Shown here piece by piece: positions 18,101 through 27,268 of a stretch of 64,000 nucleotides of DNA; the first letter of the stretch is position 1, and every line of letters starts with the position of its first letter. Under the pieces are notes generated by a model. That model was not told the DNA's origin and searched no databases. It saw nothing but the letters and a program-made list of their open reading frames with translations. Source of the stretch: UBA12474 sp964549625 (GTDB lineage Bacteria > Babelota > Babeliae > Babelales > Babelaceae); contig CAZJVA010000001.1 in assembly GCA_964549625.1 (NCBI GenBank), forward strand, positions 1-64,000, given 5' to 3'. A program made the position numbers and the translations under genes.

Positions 18101-19546
18101 ATGCAAATTTTGCAGTACAGTAGTCTTTTTTGTCTTTTTTTTCCTGTTGTTTCTTTTGCTATTCCAGATGCGGTTGTTGCCAAAAAAAAGGCGGCAAAAA
18201 ATTGTGATGTTTCCGTTAATCGGGTTTTTTTGAATTTGTCCAAGCGATTGAAGGCATCATCAGAATCTCTGCCGTTGTCTGCTTCTTTGTCAGATAATAT
18301 GACCATTGAGGCAGGTATACATTTATTGGCGGCCAATGGGTTGTTGAACAAAGAGGTATGTGGCAGGACGTTGTTAAAAGAGGTCTTGCAGAAAAAAAGG
18401 CGTTCATTGGATATCATTAAAGGACTTATTCGTGCTGGTGCACGTCCCGAAGTGCCTGTTTGTGAAGGGCCCCATTTTAAAAAGAAGCAGCTTACTTGGA
18501 CACATTTATGTGAATACGCTCTAAATGCGGCTTCGCTCAACCAAGAACTTATTGGTATCTGCTTTTCGTCGGATTTGCGTATGAAAATTTTTCCGCAGGG
18601 ATTTAGCCAGGCAGAAAAGCTGTTTCATCGATTTATTGAGATTAACACAAATAATTATCGTAGAGGCTTGACTAAGACGATGGCAACGCACTTGCAGGCA
18701 TGGGCCGATGAAAAGAAAATTGTTTTTGATCCAAAGGGGATAGAGTTAAGCAAGACGGCTTACAGCGCAACAGGAATTGTTCTTAAACATCGTGTTTTGA
18801 GTGCTTTTTTAGGGAGGAGCAATAGACGTGCTACACTTTCGACCTTTGTTCCAGAGCTTAAAAGTACGGTGGGCGAATTGCTTCAAGAGCTTCATGCTGC
18901 AGATGAGATTACTAAGCCTTGTTACAACAGGTACGGCAGGCCTTGCAAAGGATTGTTGCATTTGGCATACCAAGGGCGTGCGCAAAATGATCTTATTGAG
19001 CGTCTGATCGAATACGGTGCGCCAGTGATAAGCAAGACATCGGCTTCTGATGAGAGCCATGCATTGACATCGTTTATTGTTATTCTTCCTAAAGATGAAT
19101 TGATAAAGGAGATTTTCTCAAATTCAGTGCAGCGAAAATATTTCTTTAATGATGATCCGCAGCAGGCGCGAGATTTGTACAATATTTGGCGCAAAAAAAA
19201 CTATCAAAAAGCGGTTGTTCGAAAAATCTCTTATTTCAAGACCTGTATTGATGAGTGGGAGCAGGCGCTTTCTAGTTCTATGTTGATTGAACCCGAAGGA
19301 GCACTTTCTGTTGTCGCTGATGAAGATGATGAGAAATCCTTGATTTCTGAAGTAGATACGGAACAAGGGCCAGCTTGTTGGTCAACAATTTCTGCACAAG
19401 AAGACGAAGAATCAAGCGATGATGAAGATTTTGAAATGGCGTATCAAATGGCTATCGCGCAAGACAATTTTGATGTGTGGAATAAAGCTATTGAGGAAAA
19501 CAATGCTTGGTTGGATCGTTATTTAAACAAAATGGACTTACAATGA
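18101..19546 (+). CDS. Secreted protein with ankyrin-like repeats (operon gene 1)
   Basis: 481 aa from the ATG at 18101, which has CGGAG eight bases upstream. Residues 1-20 are a signal peptide (MQILQYSSLFCLFFPVVSFA). Two segments have an ankyrin-like pattern: SLDIIKGLIRAGARPEVP near residue 105 and LLHLAYQGRAQNDLIERLIE with YGAPV near residue 285. Both carry the helix-helix-Gly-Ala turn, but much of the protein is too divergent to assign. The C-terminus is acidic (ADEDDEKSLISEVDTE). It is paralogous to the third gene of the operon. Stop and next start overlap as ATGA. A host-interaction role is possible but is not shown by the sequence. Confidence 0.8.
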   Translation: MQILQYSSLFCLFFPVVSFAIPDAVVAKKKAAKNCDVSVNRVFLNLSKRLKASSESLPLSASLSDNMTIEAGIHLLAANGLLNKEVCGRTLLKEVLQKKRRSLDIIKGLIRAGARPEVPVCEGPHFKKKQLTWTHLCEYALNAASLNQELIGICFSSDLRMKIFPQGFSQAEKLFHRFIEINTNNYRRGLTKTMATHLQAWADEKKIVFDPKGIELSKTAYSATGIVLKHRVLSAFLGRSNRRATLSTFVPELKSTVGELLQELHAADEITKPCYNRYGRPCKGLLHLAYQGRAQNDLIERLIEYGAPVISKTSASDESHALTSFIVILPKDELIKEIFSNSVQRKYFFNDDPQQARDLYNIWRKKNYQKAVVRKISYFKTCIDEWEQALSSSMLIEPEGALSVVADEDDEKSLISEVDTEQGPACWSTISAQEDEESSDDEDFEMAYQMAIAQDNFDVWNKAIEENNAWLDRYLNKMDLQ

Positions 19547-20412
19547 GTTTTCTCCGAGCATTTTTTGCTTTTTCTAAGATAGCTACCACCTGGTACGATG
19601 AGAATCGTGGTGTGTTGCATGCTTGTGTGGCCAGTGTAATCCTTTTTTTTGGTGTTAGTTGTGTGGCAGAAGGGGGTTTTTTTCATTGTCAGGTTGCTCA
19701 GCTTGCGCCGCTTAAAAGTACCAATACAGATGAGCGTGCAGCTCTTTCCTGGAGTATTGTGCGCGTTATGGCTCTTAATTTGTCAGCGAAAAAAGGACGT
19801 CTCTATGGAAAGGCATTATTGCTTTCTTCCAAAGTTCGTATTTTTACTGGGATGGGCGACTGTATCATTTGTAGCTTGGAAGAGTTACTCGAGAACGCCA
19901 GTAAGACTAAGGGCCTTTTAGATAAACCGCTGCAGGACGGATATCAGGATACGCTGTTGCGCAAGTTGCTGAAAGAGGAGGTTGAGGCTGAGGTTATTAT
20001 TAAACTTTTAAATCTGGGTGTTTCTCTGCAAGATTTAGTGGTTTTGCGAACGCTTCTTAGTAACAACAAAATTTTTACTGCTAGTTTTGACCCTTGGAAA
20101 AATGTTTTTCGCTTTGCCAAGGATCAACGAGTTTTGCTGAATGTTAAACAGCTCTACCGCGTTGTTCTTCGGACTGGCCTTTCTGTGAGCGAGTTGAAGG
20201 AGCCCGGAATTGTGGGTAGTAAGCTTTCTTGTGAGAAGCACAAGAGATTTTGTTTGTGCTTAGATGCCCTAGTGTCTGATGCTTTGTCTCAGCGAGAGGC
20301 GCTCGCCTATTTTCCTGAAACTGAGCTGGAGTGGTCGCGGTGGTTGTCGCGGTATGATGCGGATGAATCGAAAAAGCGATTCAAAAAGAGAAATTTAAAG
20401 GGATTACAATGA
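19543..20412 (+). CDS. Secreted or membrane-anchored protein (operon gene 2)
   Basis: 289 aa from the ATG at 19543, which overlaps the previous stop codon as ATGA. The longer frame from 19507 is unlikely. A hydrophobic segment at about residues 26-42 (GVLHACVASVILFFGVSC) is preceded by a charged region, so it is either a late signal peptide or a membrane anchor. One ankyrin-like stretch is present near residue 140 (DTLLRKLLKEEVEAEVIIKL then LNLGVSL). Spaced cysteines occur (CIICS, CEKHKRFCLCL). It is probably a diverged member of the same family as its neighbours. Confidence 0.72.
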   Translation: MSFLRAFFAFSKIATTWYDENRGVLHACVASVILFFGVSCVAEGGFFHCQVAQLAPLKSTNTDERAALSWSIVRVMALNLSAKKGRLYGKALLLSSKVRIFTGMGDCIICSLEELLENASKTKGLLDKPLQDGYQDTLLRKLLKEEVEAEVIIKLLNLGVSLQDLVVLRTLLSNNKIFTASFDPWKNVFRFAKDQRVLLNVKQLYRVVLRTGLSVSELKEPGIVGSKLSCEKHKRFCLCLDALVSDALSQREALAYFPETELEWSRWLSRYDADESKKRFKKRNLKGLQ

Positions 20413-21797
20413 GTCGTTTTTCCATTGGGTTGTTGTGTTATTTGCTTGTTAGTTCTGCGCTTGTATTTGCACCGCCACCAAAAAAGAATGGGCGAAATAA
20501 TCTCAAAAGGTCGCGTGATCTTTTTGAGCGAACATATCGATATTTTGCTCATAACAAGGGCGTTAAGTTGTCTTTAGCGCGCCTAATAGGAGTGGGTTTG
20601 ACGGTAGGTGACGCGCTGAGTGCTTTGAGTGAGCAAAAAAGTCTTGATCGAAAAAGCGGTCGTGCAAGTACTTTGTTAAAGGTGGCATTGTATCACCAGG
20701 CGCGTCCAGGGCTTATTGGTTTTCTTCTTCAAAAAGGTGCTCGTGCTAAGATACCTGTTGCTTCGAGTTGCGGGGTTTTGGAAGAGCCTCTTTTTGTTCA
20801 TACGTTTAAGTTACGTGCAGATACTGAAAGTTTAATTGCTACGTTTTTTGCCCCGGATGTTCGCGATTATCTGTTTCCTGGCGGAGTAGAAGAAGCGATT
20901 GAGCAGTACAAACAGGCAGAACCATTTGCCTTTCAACGAACTTTATTTAACGGTAAATTACAGGCCGCTGAGAAATATATAAGGGAGTGGGGTGCGAGCG
21001 AAGGTATTAATTTTGGTGTTATAGATAAGAGCAAAACAACCTCGCCTATTTGTTCTATAAAAGAGCATTGCGAAGATTACCTGCGTAACCACGAAGATGT
21101 GGGGCTTGATGACATTGTTTACGAGGGTAAAACCCTTAGAATGCTTTTTGATTTTCTGCATCAAGCAGGGCAACTTCATGTTCCGTCTACTTGTAGGTTT
21201 AGCACTCGGAAGCGGCGAACTCTTATTCGTTTGGCACTTAAAAACAGTGTAAAAAAAGAGGTTGTTGATTATCTTCTGAGCCATGGGGCACCAGTTACGT
21301 TTTTTAATGTACGGCACCAGTGTGAGCGGAATATTTTTTGGCAGGTTTATTCAAGCGCGGCCAAAGAACATGTTATTCGGGCGTTGTTTTCTCCTGAGCA
21401 GCGCATATACGTCTTTAATGACGATGTTACCTATGCGCGAAAGCTTTGGGATTCATATCAGCTTTTTGCCAATAGTGCTACGGTCAAAAGTAAGAATACC
21501 TTGATTGAAGAGGTTTTGTGTGCCTGGGAAGAAGAAGAAAGGGTAAAAAGTTTGGATCAGGTGCCCAATGAAACGATTGACGGCGCGCTTATGCAGATAG
21601 AAACGGATGCTGAAATCGAACCAGTGATGGTTGAGGTGCAATCTTCGTCGGAATCTCAAGTGAAAATTTCTGAGAAACGTTATTTTAAAATCTTTTTAAA
21701 AAGTCTTATTGATTACACTGAGCAAGCCTTTATCAATCAGTCAGTAGAAGAAGATCGTACCTGGATAATACAGACACTAAAAAAATATAAGAGCTAA
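20409..21797 (+). CDS. Secreted protein with ankyrin-like repeats (operon gene 3)
   Basis: 462 aa; the ATG overlaps the upstream stop as ATGA. The signal peptide is MSRFSIGLLCYLLVSSALVF then A. Ankyrin-like segments are STLLKVALYHQARPGLIGFL with LQKGARAKIPV (near residue 85) and RTLIRLALKNSVKKEVVDYL with LSHGAPV (near residue 275). The overall layout and several blocks match gene 1 of the operon: LFPGGVEEAIEQY aligns with IFPQGFSQAEKLF, and YVFNDDVTYARKLWDSY with YFFNDDPQQARDLYNIW. The two are therefore a diverged duplication. A 12-bp hairpin follows the stop codon. Confidence 0.8.
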   Translation: MSRFSIGLLCYLLVSSALVFAPPPKKNGRNNLKRSRDLFERTYRYFAHNKGVKLSLARLIGVGLTVGDALSALSEQKSLDRKSGRASTLLKVALYHQARPGLIGFLLQKGARAKIPVASSCGVLEEPLFVHTFKLRADTESLIATFFAPDVRDYLFPGGVEEAIEQYKQAEPFAFQRTLFNGKLQAAEKYIREWGASEGINFGVIDKSKTTSPICSIKEHCEDYLRNHEDVGLDDIVYEGKTLRMLFDFLHQAGQLHVPSTCRFSTRKRRTLIRLALKNSVKKEVVDYLLSHGAPVTFFNVRHQCERNIFWQVYSSAAKEHVIRALFSPEQRIYVFNDDVTYARKLWDSYQLFANSATVKSKNTLIEEVLCAWEEEERVKSLDQVPNETIDGALMQIETDAEIEPVMVEVQSSSESQVKISEKRYFKIFLKSLIDYTEQAFINQSVEEDRTWIIQTLKKYKS

Positions 21798-21803
21798 TTT
21801 TGA

Positions 21804-21831
21804 AGAGTGCCTTCTTTCTAGAAGGCACTCT
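21804..21831. terminator. Perfect 12-bp hairpin between converging genes
   Basis: AGAGTGCCTTCT pairs with AGAAGGCACTCT around a 4-base loop. There is no clear T-run on either side, so it may slow or end transcription, or protect 3' ends, rather than act as a classical terminator. Confidence 0.5.
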
Positions 21832-21865
21832 CACAGCAGTAAGAGATCTTACGTTTTTCTTGGTG

Positions 21866-23482
21866 TTAATCGAATGCATGGGTATAAGCTGAACCGAATT
21901 CTTTTGCTGGATCCATCACACTATCACCATGGCTAAGCTGGATGCTGCTAGCTTGGGGATTTTCATATTTGCTTTGATAATAAAAGTGATCTGATCTTCC
22001 GCTTTCTAGCAGTTTACCTATTTTTTCTTGAGCTTCTGGGGTTGTAAGTTCTTCCTCGTCACTTTCGTAGTCGCTTTCATAAAGTGTTTCTTGATCGTCA
22101 TCATCTGAAAGTGCGGCGCTTTTGTTATTGTCTTCTTCGTGTTCTATTGTCTCTTGATCTTCAGCTTTTTTTTCTTTGTATGTTATCTCGTCTTCTATCG
22201 AGATTAATTCCATGTCTTCTTCAGAGAGTGTTTTTGTGGTTATTTTTTTTGTTATTATGACACTCGCATCAAGAAATGGTTCATCATTACCAAACAGTAT
22301 GTCTTGGAAATATGTTTTTGCGTCATCCGCTAAGGGGATTGTACCTTTTATAGTTGCGGCTAAATCAGGGAGATTGGTTATTTTGGCTTTTACTGTTTTT
22401 GCTCGATGGTCGCAGAATTTTGATAGTTCTGGTAAATCGACTTTGTCTTGGACAATAGATGCAAAAAGACTGAGTTGTGCTTGCGAATCATGTATTTCGC
22501 AGCCTATTTGAAGTAGTTCATCACCAGGGAGCGCAATAGCCTCAATTATTTTTTCTGTTTCTTTGCTTTCGATATCATTTTGAGCTATTTCACGCAAGGG
22601 CTTATCGACATTTTTGAGGCGTGATGACAGTGTTTGGTAGATTTCTTGAGGTAGTACTTCGCGTGCATCAAGGAGCGGGTGAATGTTTGTGGGGCCACCA
22701 ATCAAAGAGAACGTACGGTCTATTTTTTTTAGGGTGTCTCGTAATCCCCGTGGCTCTGGGCGCATTAATATAATTCCTGAATTTTTGACTTGTTTGAACA
22801 CAATGCTGCGATCGCCATTTGGTAGAATAATTGGCGCTGTTTTTGGCTTTTCTTTTCCAAAGAATGAATAGAGCGAGTACCTCTCAGGATAGTACTGTGA
22901 AAAGCTAAATAAGGCCTCTGTTTCGTAGTATGGGAGAAAGTTTTTTCCTAAGCTTTTGACTTCTTGGTCGCTTGCTCGTTTTATAATTGGTTCTTTTTCT
23001 CCAGGAAGTGTTTTTGTGCTTAGATACTTTAGTACCTTGGAGAGTGCCTCACGCCGGGTTTTGTTAGTAAAGAGGATCGAATAAGCCTCAGGTCCTTTGA
23101 TGCTTACAGAAAATATTGTTTGGTATGTGTAGAAGAACCAGCATAAGTCGGCAAACAAGTTTTTCCACTCATTTTTAGTGGTAAGTTTGTTGATTTGGTT
23201 TTCAAGTTTTTCTGGGTTTTGGTAGAGTTTTGCACCGTTTTGGACGTGTTTAAAAAGGGCCTGGGTCAGCGCGCTTGGTGTTTTGTAAAAGTCTTTGGTC
23301 AGGGTTTTATATGTTTCCCAATTGGCTAAGACGTGGTTGTTGAGCGCAGCCATCGGGTTGGTACATAGCGCTTTGGGATTAACGGTAAACTGATCAATTC
23401 CGCCTTTTGTAGTTCCAAATAATCCTAGTATTCCAGCCAGAATTATGAAGGGATACCGTCTCCAGAATAGGATGATCTTCAT
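21866..23482 (-). CDS. Secreted protein of unknown function, acidic C-terminus
   Basis: 538 aa, with AAGGAG before the ATG. The N-terminus MKIILFWRRYPFIILAGILG is a signal peptide with an unusually basic start. The mature region to about residue 400 has no recognised domain; it is mixed helical with blocks such as LANWETYKTLTKDFYKTP and LPYYETEALFSFSQYYPERY. Residues about 410-490 are acidic and low-complexity (DDDDQETLYESDYESDEEE). The acidic tail followed by a short conserved-looking end resembles other exported proteins in this window. It heads a minus-strand unit downstream of the 23582 gene, separated by a hairpin. Confidence 0.75.
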   Translation of the reverse strand: MKIILFWRRYPFIILAGILGLFGTTKGGIDQFTVNPKALCTNPMAALNNHVLANWETYKTLTKDFYKTPSALTQALFKHVQNGAKLYQNPEKLENQINKLTTKNEWKNLFADLCWFFYTYQTIFSVSIKGPEAYSILFTNKTRREALSKVLKYLSTKTLPGEKEPIIKRASDQEVKSLGKNFLPYYETEALFSFSQYYPERYSLYSFFGKEKPKTAPIILPNGDRSIVFKQVKNSGIILMRPEPRGLRDTLKKIDRTFSLIGGPTNIHPLLDAREVLPQEIYQTLSSRLKNVDKPLREIAQNDIESKETEKIIEAIALPGDELLQIGCEIHDSQAQLSLFASIVQDKVDLPELSKFCDHRAKTVKAKITNLPDLAATIKGTIPLADDAKTYFQDILFGNDEPFLDASVIITKKITTKTLSEEDMELISIEDEITYKEKKAEDQETIEHEEDNNKSAALSDDDDQETLYESDYESDEEELTTPEAQEKIGKLLESGRSDHFYYQSKYENPQASSIQLSHGDSVMDPAKEFGSAYTHAFD

Positions 23483-23526
23483 ACTACTGCTCCTTAGTTT
23501 GATGTAGCTTGTGTCGTTAACTTATT

Positions 23527-23559
23527 AAAAAGCTATCTGCGGGGTTCAGATATCTTTTT
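23527..23559 (-). terminator. Terminator hairpin between secreted-protein genes
   Basis: AAAAAGCTATCTG pairs with CAGATATCTTTTT (13 positions, one mismatch) around CGGGGTT. On the minus strand the stem ends in a T-run, fitting termination after the 23582-24316 gene. Confidence 0.55.
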
Positions 23560-23581
23560 AAATCACTGGTGTTGTTGTGGA

Positions 23582-24316
23582 TTATCTATTTTGGCCCTCG
23601 AGCTTAGCCCGCTGCTTTTGAATTAATGTGATTTCATCTTTTAGCTTTTTGTTTTGTTTGGGTATTTGTACAAAAAACTCTTTGAAGGCATTTTGTTTTT
23701 CCTTTAGTTCCTCTAATGATTTTTGAATTAGGAGAGCCTTTTTCCGGTAGCGATCTATGATTTCATATTTTTCTCGAAGTGTTTCGTTAGTTTTTTGTTC
23801 TTCGCTTGTGCCAGTGTTGATAAACATGCCTGGAATTCCAAGTTTAACACCCATAATAAACCGCTCTTGATCTGATTCCGGGAGCTTTTTCATGTATTGT
23901 ACCTTGAGGTTCTCGAGCTCTTTTTCTAGTTGAGCGATTTGTTGTTTTATTTGGTAGTAAGCTTGGGCAAAGGCTAGGTTTTTTTTGTCTTCTGCGGTTG
24001 GATTCTCTGGCATAGATTTAATCTCTTGGGGGATGAAATCTATGTTTTTACGCCAGTCATATTTTTTGCTTAGCGTGTCATATTTCTCATTGATTTTTTG
24101 CTTGGTTTTTAGTCTTCGTGCTTCTTGGGCTTCGAGCTTTTCTAACTTTTTTTCTTTTTTTAGCGAGACATCTTCCCAGGCGTCATATTCAGATATCGTT
24201 TCTTGAGGTGCGAAATAGCTGTCGTCTACTATGGGCGTCCCGGACTTCCATCCTGAAAACGCTCCGGTACTGGTGGCCATAAGGCTTAAGGTACAGAGGA
24301 GTTGCGTGATTTTCAT
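23582..24316 (-). CDS. Secreted coiled-coil protein of unknown function
   Basis: 244 aa, with AAGGAG before the ATG. The signal peptide is MKITQLLCTLSLMATSTGAF. The mature protein is very rich in Lys, Glu and Gln with heptad-like spacing in two blocks: residues ~50-85 (KKEKKLEKLEAQEARRLKTK) and ~115-240 (YQIKQQIAQLEKELENLKVQ, QKSLEELKEKQNAFKEFF). Both should form coiled coils. The spacer between the C-terminal helices contains MGVKLGIPGMFINTGTS. It may be a periplasmic structural or chaperone-like protein (Skp/OmpH proteins are similarly helical), but no specific family signature is visible. Confidence 0.72.
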   Translation of the reverse strand: MKITQLLCTLSLMATSTGAFSGWKSGTPIVDDSYFAPQETISEYDAWEDVSLKKEKKLEKLEAQEARRLKTKQKINEKYDTLSKKYDWRKNIDFIPQEIKSMPENPTAEDKKNLAFAQAYYQIKQQIAQLEKELENLKVQYMKKLPESDQERFIMGVKLGIPGMFINTGTSEEQKTNETLREKYEIIDRYRKKALLIQKSLEELKEKQNAFKEFFVQIPKQNKKLKDEITLIQKQRAKLEGQNR

Positions 24317-24454
24317 ACCGATCTCCTTTTAATTATTAATAATACTTAATAATTATTAAAGCAAAATAGGAGCAGTAAGCGCAAGTGTTTTTGGTCGCTA
24401 GACCGCGTCAAAAGTCTAGTGGTACGATGGTTTTTTTTAAAATATCTTGAATTT

Positions 24455-24478
24455 TGGGAGCGGTTACAACCGCTCCCA
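24455..24478. terminator. Hairpin downstream of aspS
   Basis: TGGGAGCGGTT pairs with AACCGCTCCCA, an 11-bp inverted repeat immediately after the aspS stop. No T-run follows on the minus strand, so termination is uncertain. Confidence 0.45.
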
Positions 24479-24484
24479 GAGTAT

Positions 24485-26248
24485 TTATTCGTTTGATACG
24501 AGTTTTAGCCCATATTCAATAAGTTTTTTGCTATTGATAGGTGTAGGGGCTTGGAGCATAGGATCTGCACCGCTTTGAGTCTTTGGAAATGCGATAACGT
24601 CTCGAATCGATGTGCCGCCGAGCAGAAGCATGATAAGGCGATCAATGCCAAGAGCTATGCCACCGTGTGGTGGAAAGCCAAGTTCTTGGGCCTCAAGCAA
24701 AAAGCCGAAGTGGCGCTGCATGTCGTCTTGGTCTATATCGATGAGTTTGAATACATCGGTCTGTGTTTTTGGATCATGGATACGAATAGATCCGCCACCC
24801 AATTCAACGCCATTGAGGACGACATCATAGGCGCGGGCTTTGATTTCTCCCTTGCTTTGCTGGCGCCAGTCTCCTTTGGGTGAGGTGAATGGATGGTGTC
24901 GTGCTGCCCATTGCTTGCTTTCTCGATTGTACTCAAACATAGGAAAGTCTACGACCCAAAAAAGGCTTGTTTTATTGGTGTCGATTAGGTTTAATTTTTC
25001 ACCAAGTTGTAGGCGTAATCGGCCAAGCTGTTCCCATGTCTCTTCGAATTCTCCTGCCATAATAAAGAGGGTGTCTCCTTGGTGGAAGTCCGGCATAATT
25101 TGCTGTATGCGTGCGACAAAGTCTTCGGGCAAGAATTTGGCCACTGGCGCTTCGATTTTCTCTTCGCCATACTTAATCCACAAGAGTCCCTTGGCGCCGT
25201 TTTGTTGGGCTTTTGCAACCCAATGCTCAAGGTCAGAGCGCGAAAAGTTGTGTTGTTTAACGCAGAGGGCGCCAATTTTGCCGCCGTGTTCCAAAGTGCT
25301 TTTTAAAAAGCTTATTTGTGTGTCAGCAAATGCAGCGTCGATCTGTTTGATAGTGAGTTCAAAGCGCAAGTCCGGCTTGTCGGAACCGTAGTTTGAAAAC
25401 GCATGATCGAAGCTCATTTGTGGCAGAGGAAGGGTTATGTCTTGATCAAAATGGGTTTTGAATATGGTGGCGAGTAATTCTTCGATGACATGCATGACAT
25501 CAGCTTCATTAACAAAGGAGAGCTCCATGTCCATTTGGGTAAATTCTGGTTGGCGGTCAGCGCGGAGGTCTTCGTCACGAAAACAGCGTGCAATTTGGAA
25601 GTAGCGCTCCAAGCCAGAGGCCATCAAAAGTTGCTTATAAATCTGTGGTGACTGCGGAAGGGCATAGCACTGCCCGCGCATCAGACGTGATGGAACCAAA
25701 AATTCGCGTGCGCCTTCGGCGGTGTTTTTTGTGAGAATAGGTGTTTCGATTTCGTAGAATTCTTTTTTGTACAAAAACTGACGAATGGTCGCGATTATTT
25801 TGTGGCGCATTGCAATAAAATTGGCCATCTCAGGACGGCGTAAGTCAAGATAGCGGTAGCGTAGGCGCAGCTCTTCGTCAACGCGTTCGCCCTCTTCGAG
25901 TTGGAACGGAAGGGCTTTGGCTTTGTTTAGAACCTCAAGCTTTTCTGCATGGAGTTCCCAAGCGCCGGTTGGCAATTGATCATTAACTGTTCCTGGGATG
26001 CGCTCTTTGACGATACCGGTTACAGAAAGAACAAACTCATTGCGTACGGCTTCAGCCGTGTGATGTGCTTCGGGCGCGTGCGTAGGATCAAAGACGATTT
26101 GCATAAGGCCGCTGCGGTCGCGAAGATCGATAAATACGAGATTGCCGTGGTCTCGACGGCGATTGACCCATCCACAGAGGGTGATTGTTGTACCGACGTG
26201 CTCTTTGCGCACATTTCCGCAGCCTACCGTTCGCACAAAACGCTTCAT
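24485..26248 (-). CDS. aspS: Aspartyl-tRNA synthetase
   Basis: A class II aminoacyl-tRNA synthetase of the bacterial type, 587 aa as usual. The start at 26248 (MKRFVRTVGCGNV) has AGGA upstream; nine extra codons in the longer frame are unlikely. Domains are the OB-fold anticodon-binding domain (CGWVNRRRDHGNLVFIDLRD, residues ~23-42) and the catalytic core, with motif 2 around QIARCFRDEDLRADRQPEFT and motif 3 GGIALGIDRLIMLLLGG near residue 540. A GAD insertion domain lies between. Whether it is discriminating or also charges tRNA-Asn cannot be decided here. The upstream flank is a repeat cluster. Confidence 0.96.
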   Translation of the reverse strand: MKRFVRTVGCGNVRKEHVGTTITLCGWVNRRRDHGNLVFIDLRDRSGLMQIVFDPTHAPEAHHTAEAVRNEFVLSVTGIVKERIPGTVNDQLPTGAWELHAEKLEVLNKAKALPFQLEEGERVDEELRLRYRYLDLRRPEMANFIAMRHKIIATIRQFLYKKEFYEIETPILTKNTAEGAREFLVPSRLMRGQCYALPQSPQIYKQLLMASGLERYFQIARCFRDEDLRADRQPEFTQMDMELSFVNEADVMHVIEELLATIFKTHFDQDITLPLPQMSFDHAFSNYGSDKPDLRFELTIKQIDAAFADTQISFLKSTLEHGGKIGALCVKQHNFSRSDLEHWVAKAQQNGAKGLLWIKYGEEKIEAPVAKFLPEDFVARIQQIMPDFHQGDTLFIMAGEFEETWEQLGRLRLQLGEKLNLIDTNKTSLFWVVDFPMFEYNRESKQWAARHHPFTSPKGDWRQQSKGEIKARAYDVVLNGVELGGGSIRIHDPKTQTDVFKLIDIDQDDMQRHFGFLLEAQELGFPPHGGIALGIDRLIMLLLGGTSIRDVIAFPKTQSGADPMLQAPTPINSKKLIEYGLKLVSNE

Positions 26249-26425
26249 AAATATCCTGCAAAACAAAAGAATCAAATAAGATATGTTGCCAGAGATGAGT
26301 ATAGCAGGAGGCTTGGCTAATGTCGCTAGCTATGCATGTTCTCAACGAATCCTTAATTGACAAAAAAGCAAAAGTGAGTAGCTTAAAATCTAAATAAAAA
26401 GGTATTAGATATTATCTTTGTTGCC

Positions 26426-27160
26426 TGATCCGTCATCACAAGGAGGGCTCAATGGGGCCGACGTGGTGATCTAGGGAAGGGACAGGCATCGAGGGGCATA
26501 AAGGTTTTTGTTAGAGACTGACGAAGTGTTACGTTGCACTGGATTGCCGCGCTGCGCTCGCAATGACGGGGGGATGAGATGGTTGGTGTCGCGGGTTCGA
26601 AAAGAACTAAGCACTAGATTGCTACGCAACTACGTTATCGCGCTTTACGCTGTTTCACACGGGAGTAAGGCGGCTGCAATTGTGGGGGCGTGGGTAGATA
26701 AACGGTCAGGCACGCTTTTTGCATTGCAGGGTAGGTGTTGTTAATGGCCAGACACGTCATCACGAGGAGGGCCGTAGGGCCGACGTGGTGATCCAGGGCA
26801 GAGTTGGGCATCGAGGGGAATGATGGTTTTTGTTGGAGACTAACGAAGTTTTGCATTGTGCTGGATTGCCGCGCTGCGCTCGCAATGACGGGGTGCGGGT
26901 ATCGAGCTACGAGGTGGTGCACTGTACTGGATTGCAACGCTGCTACGTTGTCGCGCTTCACGCTGTTTCGCTCGCAATGACGGGGGGGAGAGATGGCTGG
27001 TGCCGCGGGTTCAAGAGGGAGTTTCGAAGTAATTGTTGCACTGGATTGCAATGCAGCTACGTTGTCGCACTACGCGTTGCTCCGTTCGCAATGACGGGGG
27101 TATCACCAAATCGTCATCACGAGGAGGGCCGTAGGGCCGACGTGGTGATCCAGGGCGAAG
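26426..27160. repeat. Repeat cluster 2: three A, five B and one C element
   Basis: Gene-free stretch between aspS and 27269. A cores lie at 26431-26474, 26755-26796 and 27112-27153. B cores lie at 26539-26568, 26861-26890, 26927-26982 and 27041-27096, with a decayed B starting near 26614. Element C (26671-26752, starting CGGCTGCAATTGTGGGGGCG) recurs at 33003-33084. Orientation is the same as in the other clusters: all A forward, all B reverse. Bases 26249-26425 hold nothing recognisable apart from the aspS upstream region. Confidence 0.88.
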
Positions 27161-27268
27161 TTGGGCATCGAAGATGGCAAGGGTTGGAAACAACCTGCGT
27201 AGATAGGTATGTTTTGGTTGGCTACAAATATAAGGTTTTGGCCGACAAGTAATACGTTTGGGGGGTGT

